A stretch of DNA of 64,000 nt. Origin: Oopsacas minuta. Lineage: Eukaryota > Porifera > Hexactinellida > Lyssacinosida > Leucopsacidae. The notes beneath the pieces are model-generated. The model had not been told where the DNA came from, made no database searches, and saw nothing but the letters and a program-made list of their open reading frames with translations. Below are positions 1 to 9,834 of this stretch, in pieces. The DNA is taken from NCBI GenBank assembly GCA_024704765.1, contig JAKMXF010000288.1, positions 372,001 through 436,000 of the forward strand. Direction: 5' to 3'. The position numbers and the translations under genes were made by a program. How positions within the stretch are numbered: position 1 is the first letter of the stretch; each line of letters opens with the position of its first letter.

Positions 1-65
1 AAAAGCTGATTTTATTGTTCTTTTGACATTTGATAAATATTTCTATATGATTATATTTTGTTGAG

Positions 66-150
66 ATGTTGCTATGGCCTAGTGGACGTGTGCTAAAGAC
101 TTAACTGCTGTATAGAGGCGAGGTCCGGGTTCGAATCCGGGACAGGAAGA
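66..150 (+). repeat. tRNA-Leu-like degenerate element (pseudogene or SINE head)
   Basis: The stretch has an A-box-like TGGCCTAGTGG and a B-box-like GGTTCGAATCC at the spacing of a leucine-type tRNA with a long variable arm, and CTTAAC where a UAA anticodon loop would lie. The T-stem has a G-G mismatch and the acceptor and anticodon stems do not pair. I read it as a tRNA pseudogene or the head of a tRNA-derived SINE, not a working tRNA. Confidence 0.5.
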
Positions 151-272
151 AAATTTGATTTATCAGCTATAACACACACAACAAATCGCATCTTTCCTTC
201 CATGTGAAGAAACGGCGACAAAAATACACGAAGTCACCTCAAGAAATCTTTTGTTAACATCAAGTATTTTTC

Positions 273-710
273 TTAAAATATTTTCTCCATTTCATTCAGT
301 AAAATGAGAGAATCGTGTTTATAGAGTTTAATATCATCAAACATTTCAATTAAACAACCTTGCAAAGACTCATACTTTGTCCAATGGGCTGTCGCACTCT
401 GAACACAAAGATTGACACTCCTCCGTGGCAAGGCTACCTACGTTATCCTCATTGGAAAATGGAGTTGTGTTAGGAAAGGTTGTGGTGGAACAATTTCGGA
501 AATATTCGCACATTGCATTTGTATGGCGCGCAGCTTGCGTTGCTCGACATATGAAAAATGATAGAATAGTTTCATATCATCAAGGCTAATAAGGGTTATG
601 TCACGAATGGTTTTGACACCTAGCTCAAATAGCTCGAATCTAGATTCTAGGTCGTGTTTGATGAAAATCTCTCGCCATTTTCTTTGCTTAGGTGCTTGAA
701 AATCTGCCAT
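273..710 (-). CDS. SAM-domain-only small protein, kin to the neighbouring caspase prodomain (tentative)
   Basis: Exon 442-710 encodes about 89 residues that resemble the N-terminal domain of the SAM-caspase at 4006-5307: both share an LGVKT core, an acidic/hydrophobic helix and a final (E)xRKxxAI/L-type helix, the layout of a SAM domain. A GTAGGT donor follows at 441. A phase-compatible second exon at 273-396 (acceptor AG just before 396) adds about 41 residues and a stop, giving 130 aa. No caspase catalytic motif (STHG or QACRG) is present. The gene may be a truncated caspase paralogue or a stand-alone adaptor/decoy. Exon 1 is likely real because of the similarity; exon 2 is weaker. A Tc1-like MITE begins about 10 bp upstream of the start codon. 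Confidence 0.55.
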
Positions 711-719
711 TTATGTATA

Positions 720-985
720 TTCTACAGTTCCGGCAAAAAGTCTGGAATATTGTTGACAAAATGCGAATATTCTAGTATTGGAACAAAAGGTTACAACATT
801 ATTATTTCAGAACGTTTTTCTCAACCTATAGTGGAATGAATTACTATATTAAGGTAGGCTAATATTATCATCAATAATAATAGGCAGTAATTAGTAAATA
901 ATATTATCAGGATATTCCTGAGTAAATTCAACAAAGTTGAAAAATAATGAAATATTCCAGACTTTTTGCCGGGACTGTAAATTGT
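720..985. mobile_element. Tc1/mariner-like MITE with 27-bp terminal inverted repeats
   Basis: The left end at about 721-747 (ACAGTTCCGGCAAAAAGTCT...) is matched in inverted orientation by 950-980 with one or two mismatches. Both ends are flanked by TA. The roughly 265-bp interior has no ORF. The CAGT start, the AAAAGTCTGG core and the TA flanks are typical of Tc1/mariner ends, so this is a non-autonomous element. It lies directly upstream of the SAM-only ORF. Confidence 0.75.
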
Positions 986-1444
986 TGGAGGATATTATGA
1001 TCTGAATTTGCCTTTTTAGAATCTAAATTAGTCAAACTATAACTACCCAAAAGGTGTGAAAATATTCACATATCCCCGAGGTACACATCTAAACCCCCCC
1101 AAAGTACCCATGTGCCAATTTTCTTGCCAATAGGATATCTCCCTGTAGGAGCTGTACTAAAAACGCCAAAACTTTAACCTATGCTGACACTTTGATATTT
1201 AACATATAAGTGTCGGCGATAACAAATAAAAATTCAATACCATCCGTCGTTCCAGTTTCCGAGGAAATTCCGGAAAGGGGCGTATCAGGATTATGCATAG
1301 TCCGGGGGAAAATGCCCCTGGGTTTTGCCTCCTGAGACCATCACTGGTTCTGATTGAGAAACTTCAGATTTCTATAAAACAAACTGATATTCATAATTTT
1401 TCGTATAAAAAAATAAAAAGCGAATATTATCCCATTTTAAATAT
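986..1444. other. Intergenic stretch, nothing recognised
   Basis: AT-rich spacer between the MITE and the 3' end of the double-caspase gene. It carries one AGGTGTGAAA motif near 1052. No ORF, tRNA or clear repeat was seen. Confidence 0.5.
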
Positions 1445-3636
1445 TCATATAAATAACTGAGCACAAAGCGTGTGTCTGACCTCTGGTGGTTGTTTTATAC
1501 ATTTCACATGGTCTGTATCATGTTTGTAGTTCTGTAGCATATGATTACTTGTAGCTGTCAACAGATCTAAGATATTGGAATGACCATGCATCTCATCGAA
1601 GCATTCCCGTAACGAGGTTACAAACCAAGATCCGTTGTCTTTATCACGCCAAGCTTTGTAGCCCTCCACGCATGAATAAGCGACGAATAAATCCGTTTGC
1701 CGGGTCGCAACTTCCGGGAGAGAGTCCGAAACTATTTGGCTGTCCATATTGTCTCCTCGACACGCCTGTATGAATAAAACTTTGGGTTTTCCCACCAAAT
1801 GGTCCACTTCTTGTAGTATATTTAGAATAAAACTTACTTCGATATCTCCGCCATCAAAACAAGCCAGTTTATCGGGCCCCGCGCCATGTGTCGAGATGGC
1901 AATGAAAACACTTCTCATTTTTGCATTGTCCTTCACTACATTTTTAATGAATTCTTTAAAACCCAACTCATCTCCCTTTTTATTACAACAAATATTAGTT
2001 TTTGTAATTATTTTTAGTCTTAAGAACTTGAAAATGTGTTCGAAGTGCTCTAGATCCTTTTTGGCGCCAAGTCGTTCAGTTGAGCCACATTTTTCGTTCA
2101 CAATTATAACACCTAGTCCTGTGTATTGATCCCCTTCTAGATGGTATGATGGGAGACAATCGAATTGGGGTCTTAAAGCTAGGCCGTTATGCTTCAAATA
2201 TTGTTTGTCTCCATGTTGTATCAAATCCCCAATACAAACATTTTTGTTGTCCCAGTCGTAGACTTTTATGTGATTGTCTGTGTCAGTGCTTTTTGGGTCG
2301 AAAAGTTGTGGGAAAAAAGGTACATGTTCCACAGGTGTACCAGGATCCAAAGCTAATGGACCTGTGCTTTGGACCATCTCTGATCTTGATGGTAATTCTA
2401 AACATAAATAAAACGGGTCAGAAACGAAAAGGGCCGTGTAGCCTCAACAAACGGGGTGTTAGGGACACCGACACCAGTTTCCACGTTTGTGTAGGTTACA
2501 CTGTATATTGTGTCGATGAATTTGAGACACTATTTTCGGGAGAGAAGCACATTCCATCAATACTTACCTGTTTCTAAGCAACGAACATTACTTTCAGACT
2601 TTAGCAATAAAAACTTTTTCAAAGTGGATTCGAAATGAGAGGGTTGTGCTACTTTCGTGTTATCTCTCTCCCTATTACATCTTAACATCAAACTATGATT
2701 TGTTAAAGTTAAGATATCCATAAAATGGTAACGATCGGAGTATTCCTTGTAGGTGTTGAATAGTTCGTTTAAGAACCATGCTCCCTCTGTTTTAGTTCGA
2801 TATGCCTTGTAATCTGGCGTACAGGCGTACGAAATGAGGTAATCAGTCTCTAATGAGACTATTGGGTCCTTTTCCATCGCGTCAAAGTAGACTTTATTTG
2901 TTAAATAATCACTTTTATCGCCTCGACATGCCTGTATGATAAATATTTTTGGTTTCCCTTCAAGGACTGGACAATTTTCTGGGTTAAATATCGGTAGAAT
3001 TTCGCTACGCAGTGAAATACGACCCCTATCACTCCCGAAGAGAATATCATTCTCACCTCCGTGAGTGCTAAATGCTACGCATAACATGTAATGTTTGTAT
3101 GTAACTTCCTTCGCTAATTGTTTCAGTTCTTTTAGAATCTCCTGGGATGTTTTTTCTTCACATTTGTATACTTTAAGTTGCATCATTGTGAATATCTTAT
3201 CTAAGTTATCAATATCTTTCCCAACTCCTGGCCGTGTCTCGCCCCCCGCGAAATTTGTGTTCACGAAAATCGCGCCGATCCCTCTCTCATCTTTATTTGG
3301 CATTTCATAGTTAGTGTCCTTCAGTGGTTGATAGGGCATTATATCAGAGAATATAGAATCGTCTCCATGTGGTATTGAAGTTGGTTGCGGTGTTTGGTCT
3401 AATTGTCTTTGCATGTTCTTATGCAATAGAGGTGGGAGTAAGATTTTTTGATTATCCACACATTGCTTAGAAACGTCAAAATTAATACTAGGTTGCTGAT
3501 CAGGGCTGTTGTTCATTGTTACTTGTGGATATATTGCTGGTTCTTGTTGGTTAGGTGGTGGTGTCCTCAAGGGGCTATAGAGTATATGCGTAGGACTCAT
3601 AGCTGTGCTAGGAGGATTGCGAAACCTTTCTGCCAT
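1445..3636 (-). CDS. Tandem double-caspase protein (two complete caspase domains)
   Basis: Two exons, 3636-2568 and 2397-1445, join in phase (G|AA) across a GTAAGT...TTTAG intron of 170 bp and total 673 codons. Residues 1-115 are a Pro/Gln-rich leader without a recognised death fold. Residues about 117-345 form caspase domain 1, with catalytic His192 (STHG) and Cys237 (QACRG) and the S1-pocket arginines Arg135 and Arg280. After a linker, residues about 448-670 form caspase domain 2 with His527, Cys569, Arg465 and Arg607. Both domains keep the large and small subunits, and acidic linkers that could be processed. Caspases are cysteine proteases that cut after Asp and act as dimers, so this protein could form an intramolecular dimer. 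The alternative is two separate genes, but the splice phase and the lack of a stop before the donor argue for one. Confidence 0.85.
2435..2512. mobile_element. M4-family MITE inside the double-caspase intron
   Basis: Palindromic repeat with the motif AACCTCCACAAACGGGGTG...GTTTGTGGAGGTTACACTGTAT, here partly decayed. It fills most of the 170-bp intron. Other copies lie at 10077, 19060, 20628, 24655, 36647 and 44833. Confidence 0.65.
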
Positions 3637-3659
3637 TATAAAGCTAATTAGTTAATACA

Positions 3660-3765
3660 ATCAACTCTCGTTACACCTAACACGGTTATATAGAAATATC
3701 CGCGTATATAGAAGTGTGAAAGTGTACAAATATGGTCCCAAACCGTCAAAGTACATATAGTAGAC
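3660..3765. mobile_element. M2-family MITE, partial, upstream of the double-caspase gene
   Basis: Reverse-orientation fragment of the TTATATCGAAGCTCAAGGGACC family (other copies at 6576, 8577, 15584, 42823, 46434 and 60392). It starts about 25 bp upstream of the ATG at 3636, so it lies in the presumed promoter or 5' UTR. Confidence 0.65.
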
Positions 3766-3843
3766 TCTGCTTAATAAGCTCACATCGGGAACAAGCCATT
3801 TTGGCCCGATTAACCGGTGGCTCTATTAAGCGGAGTCTGCTCT
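3764..3843. mobile_element. M5-family palindromic MITE
   Basis: An inverted pair: AGTAGACTCTGCTTAATAAG at the left and CTATTAAGCGGAGTCTGCT at the right. A second copy is at 43317-43402 and a weaker one at 60309-60380. Confidence 0.65.
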
Positions 3844-4005
3844 ATGTTTAAGTTGTATCGAAGTAATTATTACGGTAACTTGACGCACGTTTACCAGCCC
3901 CCCCAATCAATACTCACCAACATACAAACTGTTAAGCTGTAATTCGCGTAAAAAGACAAAAATAAGTCTTATATTATCACAAAAAGATCCATAAAAATTT
4001 TACAA

Positions 4006-5307
4006 TTAGGAACTCCTGGGCCTTACATCAACCAGTTTAGTCAAAGTAGATACTAACTGACACGTTTGTACATAATTACACTCACCGCTTGCTTGTATAG
4101 ATTTCTGTATCACCAGCTGATTAGTGAAAGTTATTATAGCTGATAAATTAAAATCGTTCCTATACTTCTCAAAAGCTCGTTTTAGCTGTGTAACGAACCA
4201 CGAACCGCCTGTTGTACTTCTAAACGATTTGAAGCCTAGAACGGCTGAATAGGCAATGAGAAAATCACTTTCGAGTGTCACTGAAGCTCGTTCGTAGCAA
4301 TCTCCGCGGATTTGTGGGATATTCCCTTCCTTATTGCCTCGACAAGATTGTATGAAGAAGATTTTCGGTTTCCCCTTTAGGCTCGGGCAATTGTCCGGTT
4401 TGAATGGTGACACTATGTCGCGGTGGAGTGAGTAGGGTTTTTCATCTCTTCCATAAAGCAGGTCGCCTTGATCCCCGTGAGTAGATATTCCAATCACGAA
4501 CATATCGTGTTCCGAAAGATCTTGCCTTTTGGCAGTTATGGCGATTATATCGAGTATTTCCGCCTTGGTGTGATCCGGATACACTTGAATCTCTAGTCCC
4601 ATTTCTCGGAATAACTCACCAAAATTGATTTCATCTACTACTGCACCGGCTCTGTTTTCTTGCTCTGGGAATTCTTCATTCGTGAATATTAATCCAAGTC
4701 CTCTTATTTTATTGCTGTTTGTATTTGGGTAGTAAAGCTCTGTCAACATTGGTTCTGCATCTGACACTGACTGGGGGTTATTTTGGTTGTGAGCAGTAGC
4801 TGGGTGATCGCTTCCAGTCCTCACCACTGGTTGAGAGTGTTGTTGTGCAAACACGGGTGGATAGGAATGTTCACATACAGGGTTCGGGTATGACGGGTAT
4901 CCATAAATACTAGGTGGTCCTGATGGTAAATGGTTGACTGGTAACGAGTGGGACATGTTAATGTCCATTGGGCCTCTACTTGTAGTCATCGGCAGCGGGT
5001 TGATGCTTCTTGGTGGAAGTATTTGCGGCTGGACATACTCACCGGATAAGGATGGGCTCGATGAGCGCGGATCCCCGAGTTCGTCGAGAACGGTCCCCGT
5101 TTCTTGTGCTTTTGTCATGGTAATACAAACTTCACGAAGAGCATCGAATTTACGGAGTTCTGAGTAATCGAAAAATAGATTCTCTTTCAAATAAGTTTGT
5201 TCTACCCTCGCCATGTCTTTGAATGTTTTTACTCCCAAAATAACCAACATTTCTTTCTTATGTCCCAAGTCATGTTTGAACAATTCTGATTCTAATGAAG
5301 GGTCCAT
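4006..5307 (-). CDS. SAM-domain caspase
   Basis: Intronless, 433 aa. An in-frame ATG exists at 5385, but the preferred start is 5307 (AAAATGG context); it begins just before the folded domain and drops a low-complexity leader. Residues about 5-65 form a SAM-like helical prodomain, residues 70-200 a Pro/Ser/Gln-rich linker, and residues about 200-430 a caspase domain with His277 (STHG), Cys322 (QSCRG) and S1 arginines Arg219 and Arg363. The usual QACxG has Ser in place of Ala, which is tolerated in the family. Initiator caspases normally carry CARD or DED prodomains, so a SAM prodomain suggests recruitment through SAM polymers. It is predicted to be active. It lies about 300 bp downstream of QARS on the same strand. 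Confidence 0.88.
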   Translation of the reverse strand: MDPSLESELFKHDLGHKKEMLVILGVKTFKDMARVEQTYLKENLFFDYSELRKFDALREVCITMTKAQETGTVLDELGDPRSSSPSLSGEYVQPQILPPRSINPLPMTTSRGPMDINMSHSLPVNHLPSGPPSIYGYPSYPNPVCEHSYPPVFAQQHSQPVVRTGSDHPATAHNQNNPQSVSDAEPMLTELYYPNTNSNKIRGLGLIFTNEEFPEQENRAGAVVDEINFGELFREMGLEIQVYPDHTKAEILDIIAITAKRQDLSEHDMFVIGISTHGDQGDLLYGRDEKPYSLHRDIVSPFKPDNCPSLKGKPKIFFIQSCRGNKEGNIPQIRGDCYERASVTLESDFLIAYSAVLGFKSFRSTTGGSWFVTQLKRAFEKYRNDFNLSAIITFTNQLVIQKSIQASGECNYVQTCQLVSTLTKLVDVRPRSS

Positions 5308-5604
5308 TTTAATTTTGGCTAGGAAAGGAGGATATGAAGAAATTGAAAATATAGAACTGAAGATCGAGGAAAATATTCCACACATTTAGAGCTAAGTATT
5401 AATAGATTTATCATATTTGAGTTTTTACGAGAGCCAAGTGATATTTGAAATTGGATCATGTATATTGGTAACACCAAGACAAGCATGACCCCAGGTTCAG
5501 ACCGATCATATAACAAAAGACTCTATAACTCTGTACTAATTCAAATCAACATGAATAATAAATCAATTCAAATCTACTACTATCTTCCTCCTTCTCCAAA
5601 TAAC

Positions 5605-8600
5605 TCAATAAACTTTACTACTACTCTCCTTCAAGGCTAGTGTTCTATTAAAAATAAGCTTATTTTTACTAGAATCACTGTCCACACAGAAATATCCAAC
5701 TCTCTCAAACTGGAATTCATCAAACACCTTCGCTTCTTCTACACTACGATCAATATACGCGGTTACAACTTTGAGAGAATTTTTGTTGCAGTCTGTAATA
5801 TATCCACCTGGAACTACCTAAAGGAATGAATATAGCCATTAGCAACTAATACGTGCAATGGAATGTCTTCATCCATAATTCATTGACAAATTGAACTGAA
5901 ACTGAAACTATCGACCGTTGTTGGCGGAAAGATGTAAGGAGGAAATTTTGCATAAAATTTCATTTTCCTCGAATTAGTTTTGAGCTGTCGTACGGGCTTT
6001 TTGAGAGCCCTTGGGTGTTATGAGAGACCTCAATACCTCATATTTTGTGCTCTACAATTTTCCCTCGCGACCATCTTACCGCCTTTTTGTATGCCCACAG
6101 TCTATTGTATACCGGTTATAAGCACATGGATTGCTATTCCTCCAGGGTGTTTGTATAACCGGCATATACTGTATCTCTCAATATATTGTTTTCAAGAGAC
6201 ATACCTTTGGATCTTCAGGGTGGCTATGTTTGAATAGTTTCTCATATAATCTGACTTGACACTCCAAATGGTTGCTAACCCAGTGTATCCATGCCTTTGG
6301 CTTGTTAGTATCACTAACTAACTCACAAGTAACTTTCACTTCATTTATAGCTCCATTTATGTCTTTCAATATTTCTTGTATTGATATGGTGTATCCGGTG
6401 TGACGCAGGCCTACCGCTTGTCCGGGAGCTAGTCGCCGATAGTCTGGTAACAAAGTGTCAGACACATCACTACGTTCGATAAACACCTCTCTAAAGGGAG
6501 GGGGTAATTTCGTTAGAAATTATCGGAGTTGTTTTTTAAGTGAATGACAGAGCTGTCCTTAAATTCAGAGTTAATCCCATTATATCGAAGCTCAAGGGAC
6601 CATGATAATTCCTTCGATATAACCAATGGAATATATGTTACTTTGACGGTTTGTGACCATATTCGTACAATTTCACACCTCGATATAAGCGGGTATTTCT
6701 ATATATCCCTCCCTGTTAGATGTGTCCAATGCCTAAACCGTGACATTAAGTAAACTAACTTTTCGAAATTCACTTTATGAAATGTAGTATTATCCTTCTT
6801 TGGAAAATCTGGAATATCAACAGAGATCGGTTCAATTTGTGGAAAATTCGTAACAGATATTTTGACACGATCAAATACTGCCATAGCTCGTCTAGCCGTC
6901 ACATCAAGAACCTCAGTGATACACGCGTCGAGCATGACAGGTTCTATCACGGTTTGTGTCTGAGTAACTCCAACCTAACAACGAGATAGATACATAGATA
7001 TGTTTAGCGGAACACCTCGAATAATAGCCCCCGTCTCCCTCGCTGAGGGGTGTAGCCAAATACCAACGAGGTAACCATGGAAACTGGGACATAACACGTC
7101 ACAGAAGCACGATAGGGAGTTGGTGAATATATTCATGGAATATAGTATGTGATTATATGTTATGTCCCCGTACAAGGGTGTTAAAATATGGATAATCACC
7201 CTGGCTACTATTCGTTATTGATTCATACCTTGGCACAAAAGGCATTGATGGCATCTGGGGACACTCCTCTCCTCCTTAGCGCGGTCAAAGTGAACAATCT
7301 CGGATCGTCCATCCCATCGATAATTCCCTCGTCAATCAGTTTACGAAACTTCCGTTTGGAAATAACTGTCCCAGTCAAGTTGAGGCGGGAATACTCCCAT
7401 TGAACTGGACAATAAATCCTCAGCGCGTTACATAGCCAGTAGTAAGCAGATCTTCTAGCCTGGAACTCCTTAGTGCATAAGGAATGTGTGATATTCTGTA
7501 TAGAGTCACAGAGACAGTGTGAATAGTCGTATGTGGGATATATGCACCATTCGTCACCTGTACGAGGGTGTGGTTGGTATTTGATACGATAGGCCACTGG
7601 GTCTAGCTTCCCATCTTCCATTGTGTACTGTAAGATTGATGGTAAACAAACAAACAAACAAACAAACAAACAAACAAACAAACAAACAAAAGCGTACGCA
7701 AAAAACTAGCGAAAGGAAAAAATCTAATATTACAATCGTTAGTGCCTCCAATTAATAGTGCCAGTGTTGGCACAGATTGAAATTGTTGATTTTACAGCTC
7801 CGCTCCTAGTTTAAACAACAACTCACCTTCATTCTCAATGTAGCCTCTCCTTCCTTCAACAACCCAGCTTTCATGTCCCTAAACAATTTGATACTCTCCT
7901 CTATTGGTCTATCCCTCCACGGAGAGAACTCCAGATTCCATCCTTTGATTTCATCGTGTTTTTGATGATCCACATAAGCATGTCCGGTCTGAATTAGCTC
8001 AATAGCCCAGTCGTATAATTGCTGGAAGAAGTCAGATGTGTATGTTATCTATTAGAATAATAACAGTCATTGTCACCTAATTTCGAGGCCAGTTAAGGAG
8101 GCTAAATTGACCCAAAATACCTTACAAGGTTCATGACCCATCCATGCCACCATTTCAATAATTTGTGTGAAGAATCTTTTCTCTTCTTTCTCCGGGTTTG
8201 TATCATCAAATCTCAAATAACAGATTCCTCCGTTTGCTTTAGCATAGCCGAAGTTGAAATTCATTGCCTTGGCATGACCTAAGAAATCACATATAGAGGT
8301 AACCAAAGGTGACTAAAGGGTACCTTCAATGGGCACGAAGGGGCTTGTAATAATTCCCTAAACTGACCAATATGTAATATCCCATTAGGTTCAGGTGGGA
8401 ATCTTGTAATTACAATTCCACCAGTTTCTTTCAAATGTTGAGAAAGGAGGTCTCTTGTGAATGGTGTCACTATGTACCCATCTGTTTTGTGGTTCTCTCC
8501 TGGTTTGTGGAAGTTCAGTGCATCTCCAGATATTTCATATGATTGTTCATGTTTTGTCACCTACAAATGTACTGTTAATTCTTGTTATATAGAAGCTCAA

Positions 8601-9438
8601 GGGATCGTGATAATTGCTTCAATATTAACCGATGGGATATATGTTACTGTGACTGTTTGGGATCATATTTGTACAATTTCACACTTGGATATATCCGTGT
8701 TAGATATAACAGGAGTTGTGTCTGTATGTACGATTGTGCCAGATTTGGATTGTTTTGTTGTTGTTTATTACCTGTTTAGGAACATTAACATGAGTTTGTT
8801 TGGCCTCCTTCGACAGGGGTGCTAAATCCTCCGCAGTTTTCGGGCCGAGTAGGCCCTCTATCTTGGAATCAATCACCTCTTTTATAACTTTACCATCTGC
8901 CCATTTTAACACAGCCCTCACCTTACCAACCATCTCACCTACAAATATGTTACGTTAAATACCATACAGTCAAAAGTGTAACTAGGTTACGACTACCTTT
9001 ATTATATCTATATCTTCTTTGTAGAATTACATCTTTATTTGTCTCGATTAGCTGATCGACACAATTTTCAACTTCACCCACACTCACTTCTATTCCGATC
9101 CCGCAAAATTGTTCAAATTCTGGCGGGTTTATGGATCTAAAATTAGATTTTATGTACTGTATCGCCGCGCTAAATTTTGCATCAGTTTTTATTTTAGAAT
9201 TTAATATATATTTGATTATAAACGGGAAGTGGTTCTCGTGCCCTTTTAGCTTAGAGGCTAGTTGGTACAAAAGTGTCGGAGCTGTGGCTGGAATAGGGTG
9301 TGAGGCGAGTTGGGCTTTGCATTCCTCTGACACTTGGAGTAAGGTGGTTGTTAAGGATTTGTTTTTGAGTGTTTCTGTACATTTTTCGTCAGAGAATTTG
9401 AAAAATTCCTTCAGAATATTTGAAGATGATTCGGCCAT
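5605..9438 (-). CDS. QARS1: Glutaminyl-tRNA synthetase, cytosolic
   Basis: Attaches glutamine to tRNA-Gln. Nine exons: 9438-8997, 8938-8772, 8560-8368, 8278-8121, 8021-7827, 7627-7229, 6974-6760, 6490-6205 and 5817-5605. They give 755 aa, close to the animal length of about 775. The eukaryote-specific N-terminal YqeY-like domain comes first, then the class I catalytic core with the HIGH motif (ILHIGHAKAM, split by the intron between 8368 and 8278), the KMSKS-type VISKRKF, and the two anticodon-binding beta-barrels ending in the NRTLALK motif. Every intron longer than about 150 bp holds a repeat: M2 at 8577 and 6576, an (AAAC)n tract at 7645, an M1 MITE at 7018 and M3 at 6100. Confidence 0.97.
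6100..6174. mobile_element. M3-family MITE in a QARS intron
   Basis: Palindrome with the signature ACCGGTTATAAGCACA...TGTTTGTATAACCGGCAT followed by ACTGTAT. Family copies lie at 10490, 15065, 15761 and 37476. Confidence 0.65.
6576..6722. mobile_element. M2-family MITE in a QARS intron
   Basis: About 147 bp, from TTATATCGAAGCTCAAGGG through TATAAGCGGGTATTTC to a decayed GTTAGATATAAC end. The terminal GTTATATC/GATATAAC pair is the family inverted repeat. Confidence 0.65.
7018..7214. mobile_element. M1-family MITE in a QARS intron
   Basis: About 197 bp with a 12-bp inverted repeat (CGAATAATAGCC / GGCTACTATTCG). The core AACGAGGTAACCATGG... is shared at high identity with copies at 38416, 44172 and 63760. 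Its right end lies 14 bp inside the QARS intron from the minus-strand 5' splice site. Confidence 0.8.
7645..7689. repeat. (AAAC)n microsatellite in a QARS intron
   Basis: About 11 units. Read on the gene strand it is (GTTT)n and lies about 20 bp upstream of the 3' splice site at 7627, where it may serve as the pyrimidine-rich tract. Confidence 0.9.
8577..8720. mobile_element. M2-family MITE in a QARS intron
   Basis: Copy of the TTATATAGAAGCTCAAGGGA...GTGTTAGATATAAC element. It fills most of the 211-bp intron 8561-8771. Confidence 0.7.
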
Positions 9439-9834
9439 TTATCGCTAATTATAGTATCTGATTTATTGAGGAACTGTAAGAGTTACCAATTTGGAATTTG
9501 GTATGTGTATTGAGTGTGATTAATCTAACAACCCGTTCAAATATCTTAGTGATATCTCTCCAACTTCCTCAGAAAGGTGTTAAAAACCATATACCACTTT
9601 TTTGCCCTTCAAACATTTATAAGTGAACCACAAAATGACATTATTAATTCAATACAATTTATATATTTAGATGTGTGCCCACATTTCCCCGTATCCGTTA
9701 CTTTGAGAAATCTATAAATCCCGTGGGCATCAAATTCGACCTATGGGTACATCTAGGGGTGTATATGTGCACCTTAGCCCGGATAAAAAATAATTCATGA
9801 TTTTCTGAAAAAATTGTCAAAATTTCCTACCTAG
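9439..9834. other. Divergent promoter region; 5' exon of the STARD7-like gene expected here
   Basis: Spacer between the QARS start (minus) and the first visible STARD7-like exon (plus). That exon opens in mid-codon after an acceptor at 9833-9834, so a 5' exon ending with two codon bases should lie in or near this stretch. I could not single one out. Confidence 0.4.

Noticed and set aside
66-150. Functional tRNA-Leu gene
   Set aside because: A and B boxes are present, but acceptor, anticodon and T stems do not pair, so it was listed as a degenerate element.
2398-2567. Introner-like element creating the double-caspase intron
   Set aside because: The M4 repeat lies inside the intron but its ends do not coincide with the splice sites, so simple insertion into an existing intron is more likely.
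1749-2577. Plus-strand ORFs opposite the caspase exons
   Set aside because: They are antisense shadows of well-supported caspase coding sequence.
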